64,000 nt of DNA, from positions 186,001 to 250,000 of the forward strand of contig NZ_KQ949027.1 in the NCBI RefSeq assembly GCF_001514285.1, written 5' to 3'. The notes under the pieces were generated by a model, which was not told the DNA's origin, made no database searches, and saw only the letters and a list, made by a program, of their open reading frames with translations. Numbering within the stretch: the stretch's first letter is position 1; the number at the start of each line of letters is the position of its first letter. This document shows, piece by piece, positions 41,583 through 50,845 of this stretch. The translations under genes and the position numbers were made by a program. This DNA is from Streptomyces sp. DSM 15324. GTDB lineage: Bacteria; Actinomycetota; Actinomycetes; Streptomycetales; Streptomycetaceae.

Positions 41583-42110
41583 GCGCTGGGTGCCCTGCAC
41601 GACGTGCGTGTACACGTCCATGGTGATGCTGATCTGGGAGGGCCCGAGGATCTCCATCACGACGCGCGGTGCTACTCCGCCGCCGTGAGGAGGGTGGCCG
41701 TGCCGTGGCGGGTGTCGTGAAGTCGGATGACACGGAGGCCGGCGGACTCAGCGACGCGGGTGAAGGAGCGGTAGAGGTTGCGCGGCTCGACGGGGCGGCC
41801 GGTGCGGGGGGGCGAAGACGTAGTCCGACTCCTGCCACTTCTCCCCCGCCTTGGCGCGAACCACCGCCTGCCGCATGCGGTGCCAGCACAGGGGTGCGAT
41901 GCAGAGGCCGGGGAGCGGGACGGCCCGACGACGGCGGTTCTTCGGGTCGTCGCCGTAGAGGACGCCACGGCGGCGCTGGGCCTGGTGGTGGACGTAGAGG
42001 ACGCGGATGTCGAGGTCGCCGTCCGACCAGTGAGGACCGACGATCTCTCACCGGCGGAGCCCCATGGCGATGGCGAGGACGAAGGCCGCGTAGAGCGCAG
42101 GTCCACAGGC
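41583..42110 (-). pseudogene. Tyrosine recombinase, broken C-terminal half (copy A)
   Basis: Pieces in different minus frames give LYGDDPKNRRRRAVPLP, then RTGRPVEPRNLYRSFTRVAE, then RLHDTRHGTATLLTAAE-stop, then VVMEILGPSQISITMDVYTH. The box II HxxRH is intact (HDTRH) and the Tyr survives in another frame. Compared with the copy at 60.2 kb there is one extra G near 41,815, one base lost near 41,690, and the last ~20 codons are missing. The N-terminal half is absent. Confidence 0.85.
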
Positions 42111-42305
42111 TGCCCGACGCGCCGGAAGCTTGCGGGACCATGATCACTCGCGCCAAAGCAGCTCCAGGCCAAAATCGTTCCGCCGACCTCGTGGCACGTG
42201 ACGGTCCGAAGGTTGCCTTCCTACTCAATGCAGCGGCGGAAACACGACAGTGGAGCTTGCCGTTCAACAGAGACAGCGAAGGACTGATGGGCATTCACCC
42301 CCCTG

Positions 42306-42440
42306 TCAGGATGAACGAGTTTCCTTCTCACTCGCCAACTGCCGCCGGGCGTATCGCGGAATCACGATTCTCGCGAAGGCGCACACGGCGATGTCTGCCG
42401 CGACGCCGGGGCTTGGCAGGGCCGCGAGCCAGTCCGTCAT
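42306..42440 (-). CDS. Possible 44-residue protein
   Basis: Starts MTDWLAALPSPGVAADIAV and ends RRQLASEKETRSS. One hydrophobic stretch. No family known to me. The rest of 42,111-42,721 shows no gene; CCGGGTGATCGG is repeated near 42,515-42,540. Confidence 0.3.
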   Translation of the reverse strand: MTDWLAALPSPGVAADIAVCAFARIVIPRYARRQLASEKETRSS

Positions 42441-42611
42441 CGGCCGGTGGTCGCGGCATCGCGGCCGCCGTCGGAGGCGGCAGTTCCGCAGCGTCCGCCG
42501 GGCCACCGGGCCCCCGGGTGATCGGGCCGCCGGGTGATCGGTACCCGGGCGGGCAGGACGCTGTCGTGGTTGGCCGGCACCACGAGGTGGACTGTCCCGT
42601 GCCAGGGGTGC

Positions 42612-42651
42612 GGAAGCCCCGCACAGCCCGCCGGGGATGCGCGGGGCTTCC
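42612..42651. terminator. 11-bp stem hairpin before the antiporter gene
   Basis: GGAAGCCCCGC and GCGGGGCTTCC around an 18-base loop, 70 bp before the antiporter start. It could shield the gene from read-through or act in its leader. Confidence 0.6.
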
Positions 42652-42721
42652 CACGGAGTGAGCATGAGACGCGGACAGCGGGCGGCATCGATGGTGGCGG
42701 AGTCGGAGGAGAGGGCGAGCG

Positions 42722-44497
42722 GTGACGACCGACGAGATCCTCTTCGGCGTGGGCCTGACGTTCGTGCTCGCGGTCGGCTCCCAGGTCGTCGCTTCTCGTC
42801 TCCGGGTGCCGGCGTTGATCATCCTGCTCCCGGCGGGGTTCGTGGCGGGGGCGCTCACCGACGACATCCACCCTGACCGGTTGCTGGGGGCGGCCTTCCA
42901 GCCTCTGGTGTCGCTTGCCGTGGCGTTGATCCTCTACGACGCCGGGCTCGGGCTCGACCCGCGCAAGCTCCGGGGACGCCCGCGCCGTACCGTGGCCGGT
43001 CTGATCCTGGCCGGCGTGCTGCTGTCCTGGGCGTCCACCGCGTTGTTCGCCGCATCCGTGCTGGGGCTGTCCGGGTCTGTGGCGCTCATGCTCGGTGCGA
43101 TCCTCGTGGTCTCGGGTCCGACGGTCGTCGGGCCGCTGCTCGCCTTCGTCCGGCCGACCGACCGGCTCCAGCGGATCCTCGCCTGGGAGAGCTCCCTCGT
43201 GGACCCCGTGGGGGGCATCCTGGGGGCCGTCGTCTACGCCGCGGTCCTCAACGACGGTGGCGGCAGCGGCTTCGGCCATCGGGCAGTGCAGTTCGTGATC
43301 AGTGTCGGTGTCGGCCTGGCCGGTGCCGCCGTGGGGACGGCCTTGCTGTGGCTGCTGCTGACCAGGCTCCGGCTCGGCGATGTGCTGGCCACTTCCGCGC
43401 AGATGGCCACGGTGATCGCGGTGGCCGCGGCATGCGACATGGTCCGCGACGACGCCGGGCTCATCGCCGCGATCCTCATGGGGCTCTCCGTGGTGTATCT
43501 GCCCGCTTTCGACGTGCCCGAGGAGCGCCCCTTCTCGGAAACGCTGGTGCAGTTGATCATCGGTCTGCTGTTCGTCTCCATCTCCTCCACGGTCACCCCG
43601 GCCTCTGTTCGCCATGTCGTCCTGCCGGCGCTCGGCCTCGTCGCGGTTCTCGTCCTGGTCGCGCGTCCGCTGGCTGTCCGGCTGGCGACGCTCGGGGCGG
43701 GCATGACACGCGGCGAGCGCGGGTTCCTCGCGTGGATGGCCCCCCGGGGCATCGTCGCGGCGGCCAGCGCATCGACGTTCTCGGTCGGTCTCGTCGCGGC
43801 GGGCGTCGGCGGGGCTTCGAAGATCCTCCCGGTCACGTTCGTGGTGATCGCCGCGACGGTGACGCTCTACGGTCTGACCGCCGTACCCGTGGCGCGCCGG
43901 CTGGGCGTCACGCGCCCCACGCGCGCCCGTCCCCTGCTGGTCGGCGGGGAGGCGTGGGCGGTCGATCTCGGGCGTGCCCTGCGCTCGGCGGGGCTCGATG
44001 TGCTGATGTGGGCGAGTTCCGAGGACCAGAGAGGGAGTATCCGGGAAGCAGGACTGGAGTTGGCGCCGGGAGAGCTGCTGGCAGCGGCCACCGGACGCGG
44101 TGCCCGGCTGGAGGGCATCACCTCGGTCCTGCTCCTCACGGACGAGGACGATTTCAACGCCTTGGCGGCAACGGTTCTCAGTCGTGGCGGAGTGGTCCCG
44201 GTCTACCGGCTCGGGCCGCGCAGCCACGAGTACGGGGTCGTGGCGCCCTACGGCGGTGGTGAGACTCTGCTCGACCCGGAACTCACGCGTCTGGACGTCT
44301 CCCAGCGGTATGCGCGGGGGGCCCGAATCGAGGCGCGGCGCTTCGACGATCCTGTTCCACCCGGCTACGACCTCCTGCTCCTGGTGCGCTCCGGCGGCCG
44401 ACTGACGCCGACGGACGGCAGTGGTGCATCGAAGCCGCAGCCCGGTGACGTCGCCGTCGTGCTCGGACCTGTGCCGGATCCGCCCGCACCTCGTTAG
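42722..44497 (+). CDS. Cation:proton antiporter, CPA1 type, island-borne
   Basis: 591 residues. About 12 membrane segments; the core has VSLAVALILYDAGLGLD, GAILVVSGPTVVGPLLAFV and WESSLVDPVGGILGAVVYAA (acidic pair in the ion site). From ~residue 400 a nucleotide-binding-like soluble domain (LVGGEAWAVDLGRALRSAG, TSVLLLTDEDDFNALA) replaces the TrkA-C domain of the core antiporter at 13.8 kb. GTG start behind GGAGAGGGCGAGCG. Convergent with DUF389, 6 bp apart. Confidence 0.87.
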   Translation: MTTDEILFGVGLTFVLAVGSQVVASRLRVPALIILLPAGFVAGALTDDIHPDRLLGAAFQPLVSLAVALILYDAGLGLDPRKLRGRPRRTVAGLILAGVLLSWASTALFAASVLGLSGSVALMLGAILVVSGPTVVGPLLAFVRPTDRLQRILAWESSLVDPVGGILGAVVYAAVLNDGGGSGFGHRAVQFVISVGVGLAGAAVGTALLWLLLTRLRLGDVLATSAQMATVIAVAAACDMVRDDAGLIAAILMGLSVVYLPAFDVPEERPFSETLVQLIIGLLFVSISSTVTPASVRHVVLPALGLVAVLVLVARPLAVRLATLGAGMTRGERGFLAWMAPRGIVAAASASTFSVGLVAAGVGGASKILPVTFVVIAATVTLYGLTAVPVARRLGVTRPTRARPLLVGGEAWAVDLGRALRSAGLDVLMWASSEDQRGSIREAGLELAPGELLAAATGRGARLEGITSVLLLTDEDDFNALAATVLSRGGVVPVYRLGPRSHEYGVVAPYGGGETLLDPELTRLDVSQRYARGARIEARRFDDPVPPGYDLLLLVRSGGRLTPTDGSGASKPQPGDVAVVLGPVPDPPAPR

Positions 44498-44503
44498 AGG
44501 TCT

Positions 44504-45456
44504 TCATCCTGCGTCCGAGCCCACGCCGCGTCGGCCGATGCGCCGCCAGACGGCCCGTTGGAACCTGAGCGTCAGCACACCCACGACGATCAACAGCACG
44601 ATGTTGAGCAGCAGTTGTCCCAGGGACCCGCGCGCCTCGCTCCAGCTGGAGAACGCGCAGGACACACCGATGTCGGCGGCGGCCGGGATGGTGGTGACCG
44701 AGATGAAGACGCCGAGCAGCGCGCTCGACCGGGCCTGGGTCAGCGACATGATGCCGACGACACCGGCCAGGACCGCGACGACGACGGAGAAGAGATTGGG
44801 GGCGTCGATGAGCGTGGACACCGGCCGGAAGCCCAGTTCGTAGGCCTTGGGCTGACGGTCGAGGCCCGGATCGCCCAGGAGAACAGGAACGTCACCACGA
44901 TGGCCATCAGGAATCCCGCGGTCAGGGCGAACAGCCCCTGCCGGATCCTGGGGACGTTGCGTCGGTCGATGGCCGGCGCGACGCTGGTGATGGCGCCGTA
45001 CTCCGGTCCGACCACCATGGCCGCGACGATGAGGATCTGGGAGTTGGTGAGGATTCCCACCGCCGCGATGACGCCCGCGATGACCAGATACACGTAGAAG
45101 CTCGGCCCGTAGGTGCCCTGCGAGCGAATGCGGGCCTCGACCTCTTCCCAGACGGGCGCGTGGGCGAGCGCGCCGAGCTGCCGCTGTTCCGCCTCGGCGG
45201 CGATGCCGGAGAAGACGGCCTCCACCGGCTCGATGACGATGGATCCACGGCGGTCGACTTCGAGCTCCCGCAGCCCGCGCAGCACCTCGTTGGCCCCGCC
45301 CGCCAGCATGTCGCACTCGACCGCGTCGCCGTCGGGATGGTGCGCCGGGCCGGGATGGACCACCAGGTTGAACACGAAACGGTTGCCGGTCAGCAGGGCG
45401 ACCACCCGGGGCGCGAGATCAGGCGGGCTCACCAGCCGGAGGTGGATCATCTGCAT
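44504..45456 (-). pseudogene. DUF389 membrane protein with frameshift
   Basis: The first frame from ATG 45456 (MQMIHLRLVSPPDLAPRVVA) gives the N-terminal domain and three membrane segments up to FLFSWAIRAS, then leaves the family. A second frame resumes at LDRQPKAYELGFRPVSTLID and runs to the stop at 44504 with the last membrane segments. The shift is near 44,862-44,870. Function of DUF389 is unknown. It may be a real mutation or a base-call error; everything else is intact. Confidence 0.78.
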
Positions 45457-45500
45457 GCGCGATCTCCCCGGTGTGGCCGGTGGTGGCCGAGGCGCCCCAG

Positions 45501-45566
45501 CGGTGCGCGTGCTCGCAGTCGGCCCTGCCTGGCCCCGACCGCCAGCAGTCAGTAACGCCCAGCGGG
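45501..45566 (+). repeat. 66-bp segment also found near 61 kb
   Basis: CGGTGCGCGTGCTCG...CAGTAACGCCCAGCGGG. A copy with about six changes lies at 60,969-61,034 in the opposite orientation, directly joined there to a GH15 fragment. Confidence 0.8.
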
Positions 45567-45806
45567 GCAGCGGCGGCAAACCGAAGGGAGATACCCGGGA
45601 CGCGGCGGCCGCAGCCGATTCGGCCGCCGCCCGGGTTCCCCGTACGGCGGGCAAGGCGTCTCACGATTGCGCCGTACGGGTGGCGGTCCGGAGCGGTCGG
45701 CGGCACGGCCGCGGGGCGGGTGCCCGGCGACCGCTTCCATGTGACAGGCGTGACCGAGGTGACTGATAGTGGATGCGGGGGCTTCTCGCAACGTTTCGGA
45801 GCAGCC

Positions 45807-47627
45807 ATGGACCGCTATCCTCCCATCGCCGACCACGGCCTGGTGGGTGACCTGCAGACCGCCGCGCTCGTCTCGTCGCAGGGCGTCGTCGACTGGTTCG
45901 CCGCGCCCCGGTTCGATTCGCCCAGTGTCTTCGCCGCCCTGCTCGACCACGACCGCGGCGGCTACCTGCGGCTGGCCCCCGAACACCCCGACGGAATCTG
46001 CAAGCAGCTCTACTACCCCGACACCGCCGTCCTGGTCACCCGGTTCATGTCACCGGACGGGGTCGGAGAAGTGATCGACTTCATGCCGCTGAGCGAGAGC
46101 CGCACCGCCACCGACCGGCACACCCTGATCCGTGTGGTGCGTGTCGTGCGGGGGACCGTCGAATTCGTCCTCGAGTGCCGGCCGCGCTTCGACTACGGCC
46201 GGGCCGAGCACGAACTCGAACTCGGCGACGACGGAGCGGTGTTCCGCACCCACGGGACCGACGGGCACCTGCGGTCCACCTTCCCGCTGGAGCGGGACGG
46301 CCAGGACGTGCGCGCACGGGTGAGGCTGAGCGCAGGGCAGTCCGGCGGCGTCGTGTTCACCGTCTGCGCGTCCGGCGGCGAGCCGCCCGAGACCCCCACG
46401 GTCGACGGGCTGACCGGACAGTTCGATCAAGTGACCCGGTTCTGGCGGCAGTGGCTGCGCCAGTCCCGCTACCGGGGACGGTGGCCGGAGCTGGTGCACC
46501 GCTCGGCCATCACCCTCAAGCTCCTCACCTACGCTCCCACCGGCGCGCTGATCGCGGCGGCCACCATGGGCCTGCCCGAACAGGTCGGCGGAGAGCGCAA
46601 CTGGGACTACCGGTTCACCTGGGTGCGCGACGGCGCGCTGTCCGTGCGGGCCATGCTGGATCTCGGCTTCGCCGACGAGGCCGTCGCCTTCGTCCACTGG
46701 CTGGTGGACCGGCTGCGCGAGCGCGAGGGCAAGGAGGAGGAACCCCTCCAGACGATGTACCGCATCGACGGCAACGCCGACCTGCCCGAGGAGACGCTCG
46801 ATCACTTCGAGGGCTACCGCGGCTCCTCGCCCGTCCGTATCGGCAACGGCGCCGCCGACCAGCTCCAGCTGGACATCTACGGCGAGGCCCTCTACGCGGT
46901 GTCCGAGGGCAGCGCGGTCGCGCAGCAGGCCAGTTCCGAGGGGTGGCGCACGGTCGCCAGGACACTGGACTGGCTCGCCGACGCCTGGGACCGGCCCGAC
47001 GAGGGCATCTGGGAGACCCGCGGCGGCCGCAAGGACTTCACCTACAGCCGGGTGATGTCGTGGGTCGCCTTCGACCGCGGGCTGCGGCTGTCCGAGACGC
47101 TCCGCAGGCCCGCGGACGTGGACCGGTGGCGCAAGGCGAGGGACGCCGTGTACGACCAGGTCATGGACCGTGGCTGGAGCGAGAAGGAGCGCGCCTTCGT
47201 CCAGCACTACGACGAGGACGTCCTCGACGCCTCACTGCTCCTCATGCCCAGCGTAGGATTCACCGCCCCCCGGGACTCGGCCTGGCTCTCCACGCTCGAC
47301 GCGATGGACCGCAAGCTCGTCTCCGACAGCCTCGTCTACCGCTACGATCCCGCCGCGTCGCCGGACGGGCTGCGCGGCTCCGAGGGCACCTTCAGCCTGT
47401 GCACCTTCCTCTACGTCGACGCGCTGGCCCGGGCCGGACGGCTGTCCCAGGCCCGCTACACCTTCGAGAAGATGCAGACCTACGCCAACCATGTCGGCCT
47501 GTTCGCCGAGGAGATCGGTCCGTCCGGGGAGCAACTGGGCAACTTCCCGCAGGCGTTCACCCACCTGTCCCTGATCAAGGCCGCCATCACCCTCGACGAG
47601 GCGCTCGACGCGGAGGACGGGCGCTGA
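45807..47627 (+). CDS. Glycoside hydrolase family 15 (glucosidase/trehalase-like)
   Basis: 606 residues. N-terminal beta-sandwich domain (YPPIADHGLVGDLQTAALVS, DWFAAPRFDSPSVFAALLD) and an alpha/alpha barrel. Catalytic region: ERNWDYRFTWVRDGALSVRA, EGTFSLCTFLYVDALARAG and EEIGPSGEQLGNFPQAFTH. Actinobacterial members of this short type hydrolyse trehalose or alpha-glucosides to glucose, without a signal peptide, so in the cytosol. The cyclase gene follows 3 bp later. Bases 46,602-47,035 are duplicated at 60.5 kb. Confidence 0.9.
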   Translation: MDRYPPIADHGLVGDLQTAALVSSQGVVDWFAAPRFDSPSVFAALLDHDRGGYLRLAPEHPDGICKQLYYPDTAVLVTRFMSPDGVGEVIDFMPLSESRTATDRHTLIRVVRVVRGTVEFVLECRPRFDYGRAEHELELGDDGAVFRTHGTDGHLRSTFPLERDGQDVRARVRLSAGQSGGVVFTVCASGGEPPETPTVDGLTGQFDQVTRFWRQWLRQSRYRGRWPELVHRSAITLKLLTYAPTGALIAAATMGLPEQVGGERNWDYRFTWVRDGALSVRAMLDLGFADEAVAFVHWLVDRLREREGKEEEPLQTMYRIDGNADLPEETLDHFEGYRGSSPVRIGNGAADQLQLDIYGEALYAVSEGSAVAQQASSEGWRTVARTLDWLADAWDRPDEGIWETRGGRKDFTYSRVMSWVAFDRGLRLSETLRRPADVDRWRKARDAVYDQVMDRGWSEKERAFVQHYDEDVLDASLLLMPSVGFTAPRDSAWLSTLDAMDRKLVSDSLVYRYDPAASPDGLRGSEGTFSLCTFLYVDALARAGRLSQARYTFEKMQTYANHVGLFAEEIGPSGEQLGNFPQAFTHLSLIKAAITLDEALDAEDGR

Positions 47628-47630
47628 CCC

Positions 47631-48581
47631 ATGGCCACGCATGCCCGACCGGCAGGACAACCCCGGCTGACCGCAGCGGAGTTCGAGGCGCTGTACCGGC
47701 AGGTGGCCTCGCGTGCCGCCTGGGCCGAGGGTGAGCGGGGTGCGCTGACCGCGCTCACTCCCGACCGTGTGCTGGTCGCGGGCCGCGAGGTGCGCAGCGG
47801 CCGGTCCGTCACGATGGCCGCGCCGGTGCAGACGGCGCCCGGTCCCGACGACGCGGAGCCCGCGACGCACCGGATGCGCGCGTGGCCACAGGCTCCCGGC
47901 GACGCCGCGAGCGGACTCCACTTCGCCATGGACAGCTTCGCCATGAACGTGCACGGGGACGCCGACAGCCATGTCGACGCCCTGTGCCATGTGATCTACG
48001 ACGGCACGCTGCACGGCGGCGTGAGCGCGGACACCGTCACCGCGGACGGCGCCGACGCGCTCTCGATCGAGGCGGCTCACGACGGGATCGTCGGGCGGGG
48101 CGTCCTGCTGGACGTGCCGCGGCTGCGCGGCGTGCCGTGGCTGGAGCCGGGTGATCATGTGACCGCCGACGATCTCGCCGCGGCCGAGAGCGCCCAGCAC
48201 GTCCAGGTGAGCGACGGCGACCTGCTGTTCGTGCGGGTCGGACATCGCCGGCGCCGTGCCGAGCTGGGCGCGTGGCACACGGCGGACGCGAGGGCGGGGC
48301 TCCATCCGTCCGCGCTGGAGTTCCTGGCGGACCGCCGGGTGACCGTGCTCGGCAGCGACGGCAACAACGACACCGCCCCGAGCTGCACCGAGGGCGTCGA
48401 CTTCCCCGTCCATGTGCTCGCGATCCACGCCATGGGTCTTCATCTGCTGGACTACCTGCAGTTCGAGGACCTGGCGTCGGTCTGCGAAGAGGAGGGTCGC
48501 TGGTCGTTCCTCTGTGTCGTCGCTCCCCTGAGGCTGCCGCACGCCACCGGCTCACCGGTCAATCCGATCGCCGTCCTGTGA
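47631..48581 (+). CDS. Cyclase family (kynurenine formamidase-like) hydrolase
   Basis: 316 residues. Metal site DSFAMNVHGDADSHVDALCH in place of the usual HxGTHxDxPxH, with VSDGDLLFVRVGHRRRR and FPVHVLAIHAMGLHLLDYLQ. Related enzymes open lactones, formamides or cyclic ketones. Given its neighbours a sugar lactone is possible (inference). Three bases after the GH15 stop, so co-transcribed. Confidence 0.83.
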   Translation: MATHARPAGQPRLTAAEFEALYRQVASRAAWAEGERGALTALTPDRVLVAGREVRSGRSVTMAAPVQTAPGPDDAEPATHRMRAWPQAPGDAASGLHFAMDSFAMNVHGDADSHVDALCHVIYDGTLHGGVSADTVTADGADALSIEAAHDGIVGRGVLLDVPRLRGVPWLEPGDHVTADDLAAAESAQHVQVSDGDLLFVRVGHRRRRAELGAWHTADARAGLHPSALEFLADRRVTVLGSDGNNDTAPSCTEGVDFPVHVLAIHAMGLHLLDYLQFEDLASVCEEEGRWSFLCVVAPLRLPHATGSPVNPIAVL

Positions 48582-48610
48582 GGACCGCCCCCGAACCCGG
48601 GTGAAACGTC

Positions 48611-49135
48611 ATGCGCACCGATCGCGCGGGGCCGACCGTCGTCGTGGTCATGGGCGTCTCGGGGTCCGGCAAGTCCACCGTGGGGCAACTGCTCGCACAG
48701 CGGCTCGCGTTGCCGTTCCTGGACGCGGACGACCTTCACCCGGCGGCGAACCGGGCCAAGATGGCCGCCGGCCGTCCACTCGACGACGGCGACCGCCGGC
48801 CGTGGCTGTCGGCGCTGGCCGGGTGGATCCGGGAGGCGACGGATTCCGGCCGGGGCGGTGTGATGGCGTGCTCGGCTCTCAAGCGCGCGTACCGGGATCT
48901 GTTCCGCGAGGCAGGCGCAGGCGTGTGGTTCCTGTACCTGGCGCTCGACCCGACGGCCGCCGCACGCAGGGTCGCCCTTCGGACGGGCCACTTCATGCCG
49001 CCTCGGCTGGAGGACTCGCAGTACGACGTCCTCGAGCCGCTGGAACCGGACGAAGCGGGGATGACGGTCGACGCGGCGACTGCCCCGCGGACCATCGCCG
49101 AGGAGGCGGTGAGAGCGGTGTCGGACGCCCCGTGA
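48611..49135 (+). CDS. gntK: Gluconokinase
   Basis: 174 residues. Phosphorylates gluconate to 6-phosphogluconate. P-loop VVMGVSGSGKSTVGQLLAQR, substrate region FLDADDLHPAANRAKMAAGR-PLDDGDRRPW, then GGVMACSALKRAYRD and GHFMPPRLEDSQYDVLEPLE. Complete. 29 bp after the cyclase gene. Confidence 0.94.
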   Translation: MRTDRAGPTVVVVMGVSGSGKSTVGQLLAQRLALPFLDADDLHPAANRAKMAAGRPLDDGDRRPWLSALAGWIREATDSGRGGVMACSALKRAYRDLFREAGAGVWFLYLALDPTAAARRVALRTGHFMPPRLEDSQYDVLEPLEPDEAGMTVDAATAPRTIAEEAVRAVSDAP

Positions 49136-49251
49136 ACGGGCACATGGTCGATTTCTTCCGAGTCGCCGTCGCCGAGGGCGCCCGATAGCGTCGACATAGG
49201 CATGAATGTTCCCATCGCCCTGCTGGGCGCTACTGTGAACGGGATGTCCTC

Positions 49252-50832
49252 ATGGCTGACGATCACCACTACGACGTCATCATCGTCGGTACCGGAGCGG
49301 GCGGCGGTACGCTCGCGCACCGGCTGGCTCCCACCGGCAAGCGGATCCTGATCCTGGAACGAGGCGACTATCTGCCGCGGGAGCGGGACAACTGGGACTC
49401 CACCGCCGTCTTCGTCAAGGGCAAGTACCGCGCCCCGGAGTTCTGGTGCGACAAGCACGGCAACGAGTTCCCCCCTGAGGTCAACTACTACGTCGGGGGC
49501 AACACCAAGTTCTACGGCGCCGCCCTCTTCCGGCTCCGGCCCGAGGACTTCGGTGAACTGCGCCACCACGACGGCGTCTCGCCGGCCTGGCCGATCCGGT
49601 ACGAGGACCTGGAGCCGTACTACACCGAGGCCGAGCAGCTCTATCTGGTGCACGGGCGGCACGGCGAGGACCCCACCGAGGGGCCGACCAGCGGCCAGTA
49701 CCTGCACCCCCCGGTCGAGCACGAGCCGCGCATCCAGCAGCTCAGTGACGACCTGGAGAAGCGGGGGCTGCACCCCTTCCACCTGCCCATCGGCGTGAAC
49801 CTCACCCAGGACGACAACGGCGACGCCACCCGTTCCAGCGTCTGCATCCGCTGTGACCGGGTGGACGGTTTCCCCTGCCTGCTGGGAGCCAAGTCCGACT
49901 CCCAGGTGATCTGCGTGGACCCGGCACTGAAGCACGACAACGTCACGATGGTGACGGGTGCCCATGTGCGGCGCCTGGAGACCGACCCGACCGGACGGAC
50001 CGTCACCGGGGCCGTCGCCGCATTCGACGACGGAACGACCGAGTCGTTCGCCGCCGACATCGTGGTGGTGGCCTGCGGTGCCGTCAACTCCGCCGTCCTG
50101 CTGCTGCGTTCGGCCAACGACCGGCATCCCCGTGGCCTGGCCAACAGCTCGGACGTGGTGGGACGCCACTACATGCGGCACAACAACCTGGCCCTGATGG
50201 CGGTGTCCAAGGAGCCGAACCCCACCAGGTTCCAGAAGACCCTGGCCCTGCACGACTGGTACCTGGGCTCGGACGACTGGGCCTTCCCCCTCGGCGGCAT
50301 CCAGATGCTCGGCAAGTCCGACGCCGACCAGATCCACGGCGAGGCCCCGCGCTGGGCCGGCGCCGTCTCGCCCGACATGCCGTTCGAGATGATCGCCCAC
50401 CACGCGGTCGACTTCTGGCTGTGCGGTGAGGACCTGCCACTGCCCGAGAGCCGCGTCACCCTCGACGAGGACGACCGCATCCACCTCGTCCTCGACGAGA
50501 AGAACAACATCGCCGGGCTGAAGCGTCTGCGGCACAAGTTGCAGGGGATGCTCGGGCACCTGGGCATGCACGAGCACCATCTGCTGTCCCACAGCATCTA
50601 CCTGCACAAGGGCATGCCGATCGGTGCCACCGCACATCAGGCCGGCACCGTACGGTTCGGTGAGGACCCGAAGAGTTCGGCCCTTGACGTGGACTGCAAG
50701 GCCCACGACCTCGACAACCTCTACGTCGTCGACACCAGCTTCTTCCCCAGCATCGGCGCGGTGAACCCGTCACTGACCGCCATCGCCAACGCCCTGCGGG
50801 TCGGCGACCGCATCGCCGCACGGCTGGGCTGA
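49252..50832 (+). CDS. GMC family FAD oxidoreductase
   Basis: 526 residues. FAD loop DVIIVGTGAGGGTLAHRL, then LILERGDYLPRERDNWD, and C-terminal HQAGTVRFGEDPKSSALDVD and FPSIGAVNPSLTAIANALRV with the His-Asn pair expected at the active site. No signal peptide. The family oxidises sugars or other alcohols; the Cys-containing VCIRCDRVDGFPCLLGAKSD segment suggests the gluconate/sugar dehydrogenase-like group. Electron acceptor unknown, a quinone is plausible. Confidence 0.87.
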   Translation: MADDHHYDVIIVGTGAGGGTLAHRLAPTGKRILILERGDYLPRERDNWDSTAVFVKGKYRAPEFWCDKHGNEFPPEVNYYVGGNTKFYGAALFRLRPEDFGELRHHDGVSPAWPIRYEDLEPYYTEAEQLYLVHGRHGEDPTEGPTSGQYLHPPVEHEPRIQQLSDDLEKRGLHPFHLPIGVNLTQDDNGDATRSSVCIRCDRVDGFPCLLGAKSDSQVICVDPALKHDNVTMVTGAHVRRLETDPTGRTVTGAVAAFDDGTTESFAADIVVVACGAVNSAVLLLRSANDRHPRGLANSSDVVGRHYMRHNNLALMAVSKEPNPTRFQKTLALHDWYLGSDDWAFPLGGIQMLGKSDADQIHGEAPRWAGAVSPDMPFEMIAHHAVDFWLCGEDLPLPESRVTLDEDDRIHLVLDEKNNIAGLKRLRHKLQGMLGHLGMHEHHLLSHSIYLHKGMPIGATAHQAGTVRFGEDPKSSALDVDCKAHDLDNLYVVDTSFFPSIGAVNPSLTAIANALRVGDRIAARLG

Positions 50833-50845
50833 CGGCCCGGCACCG

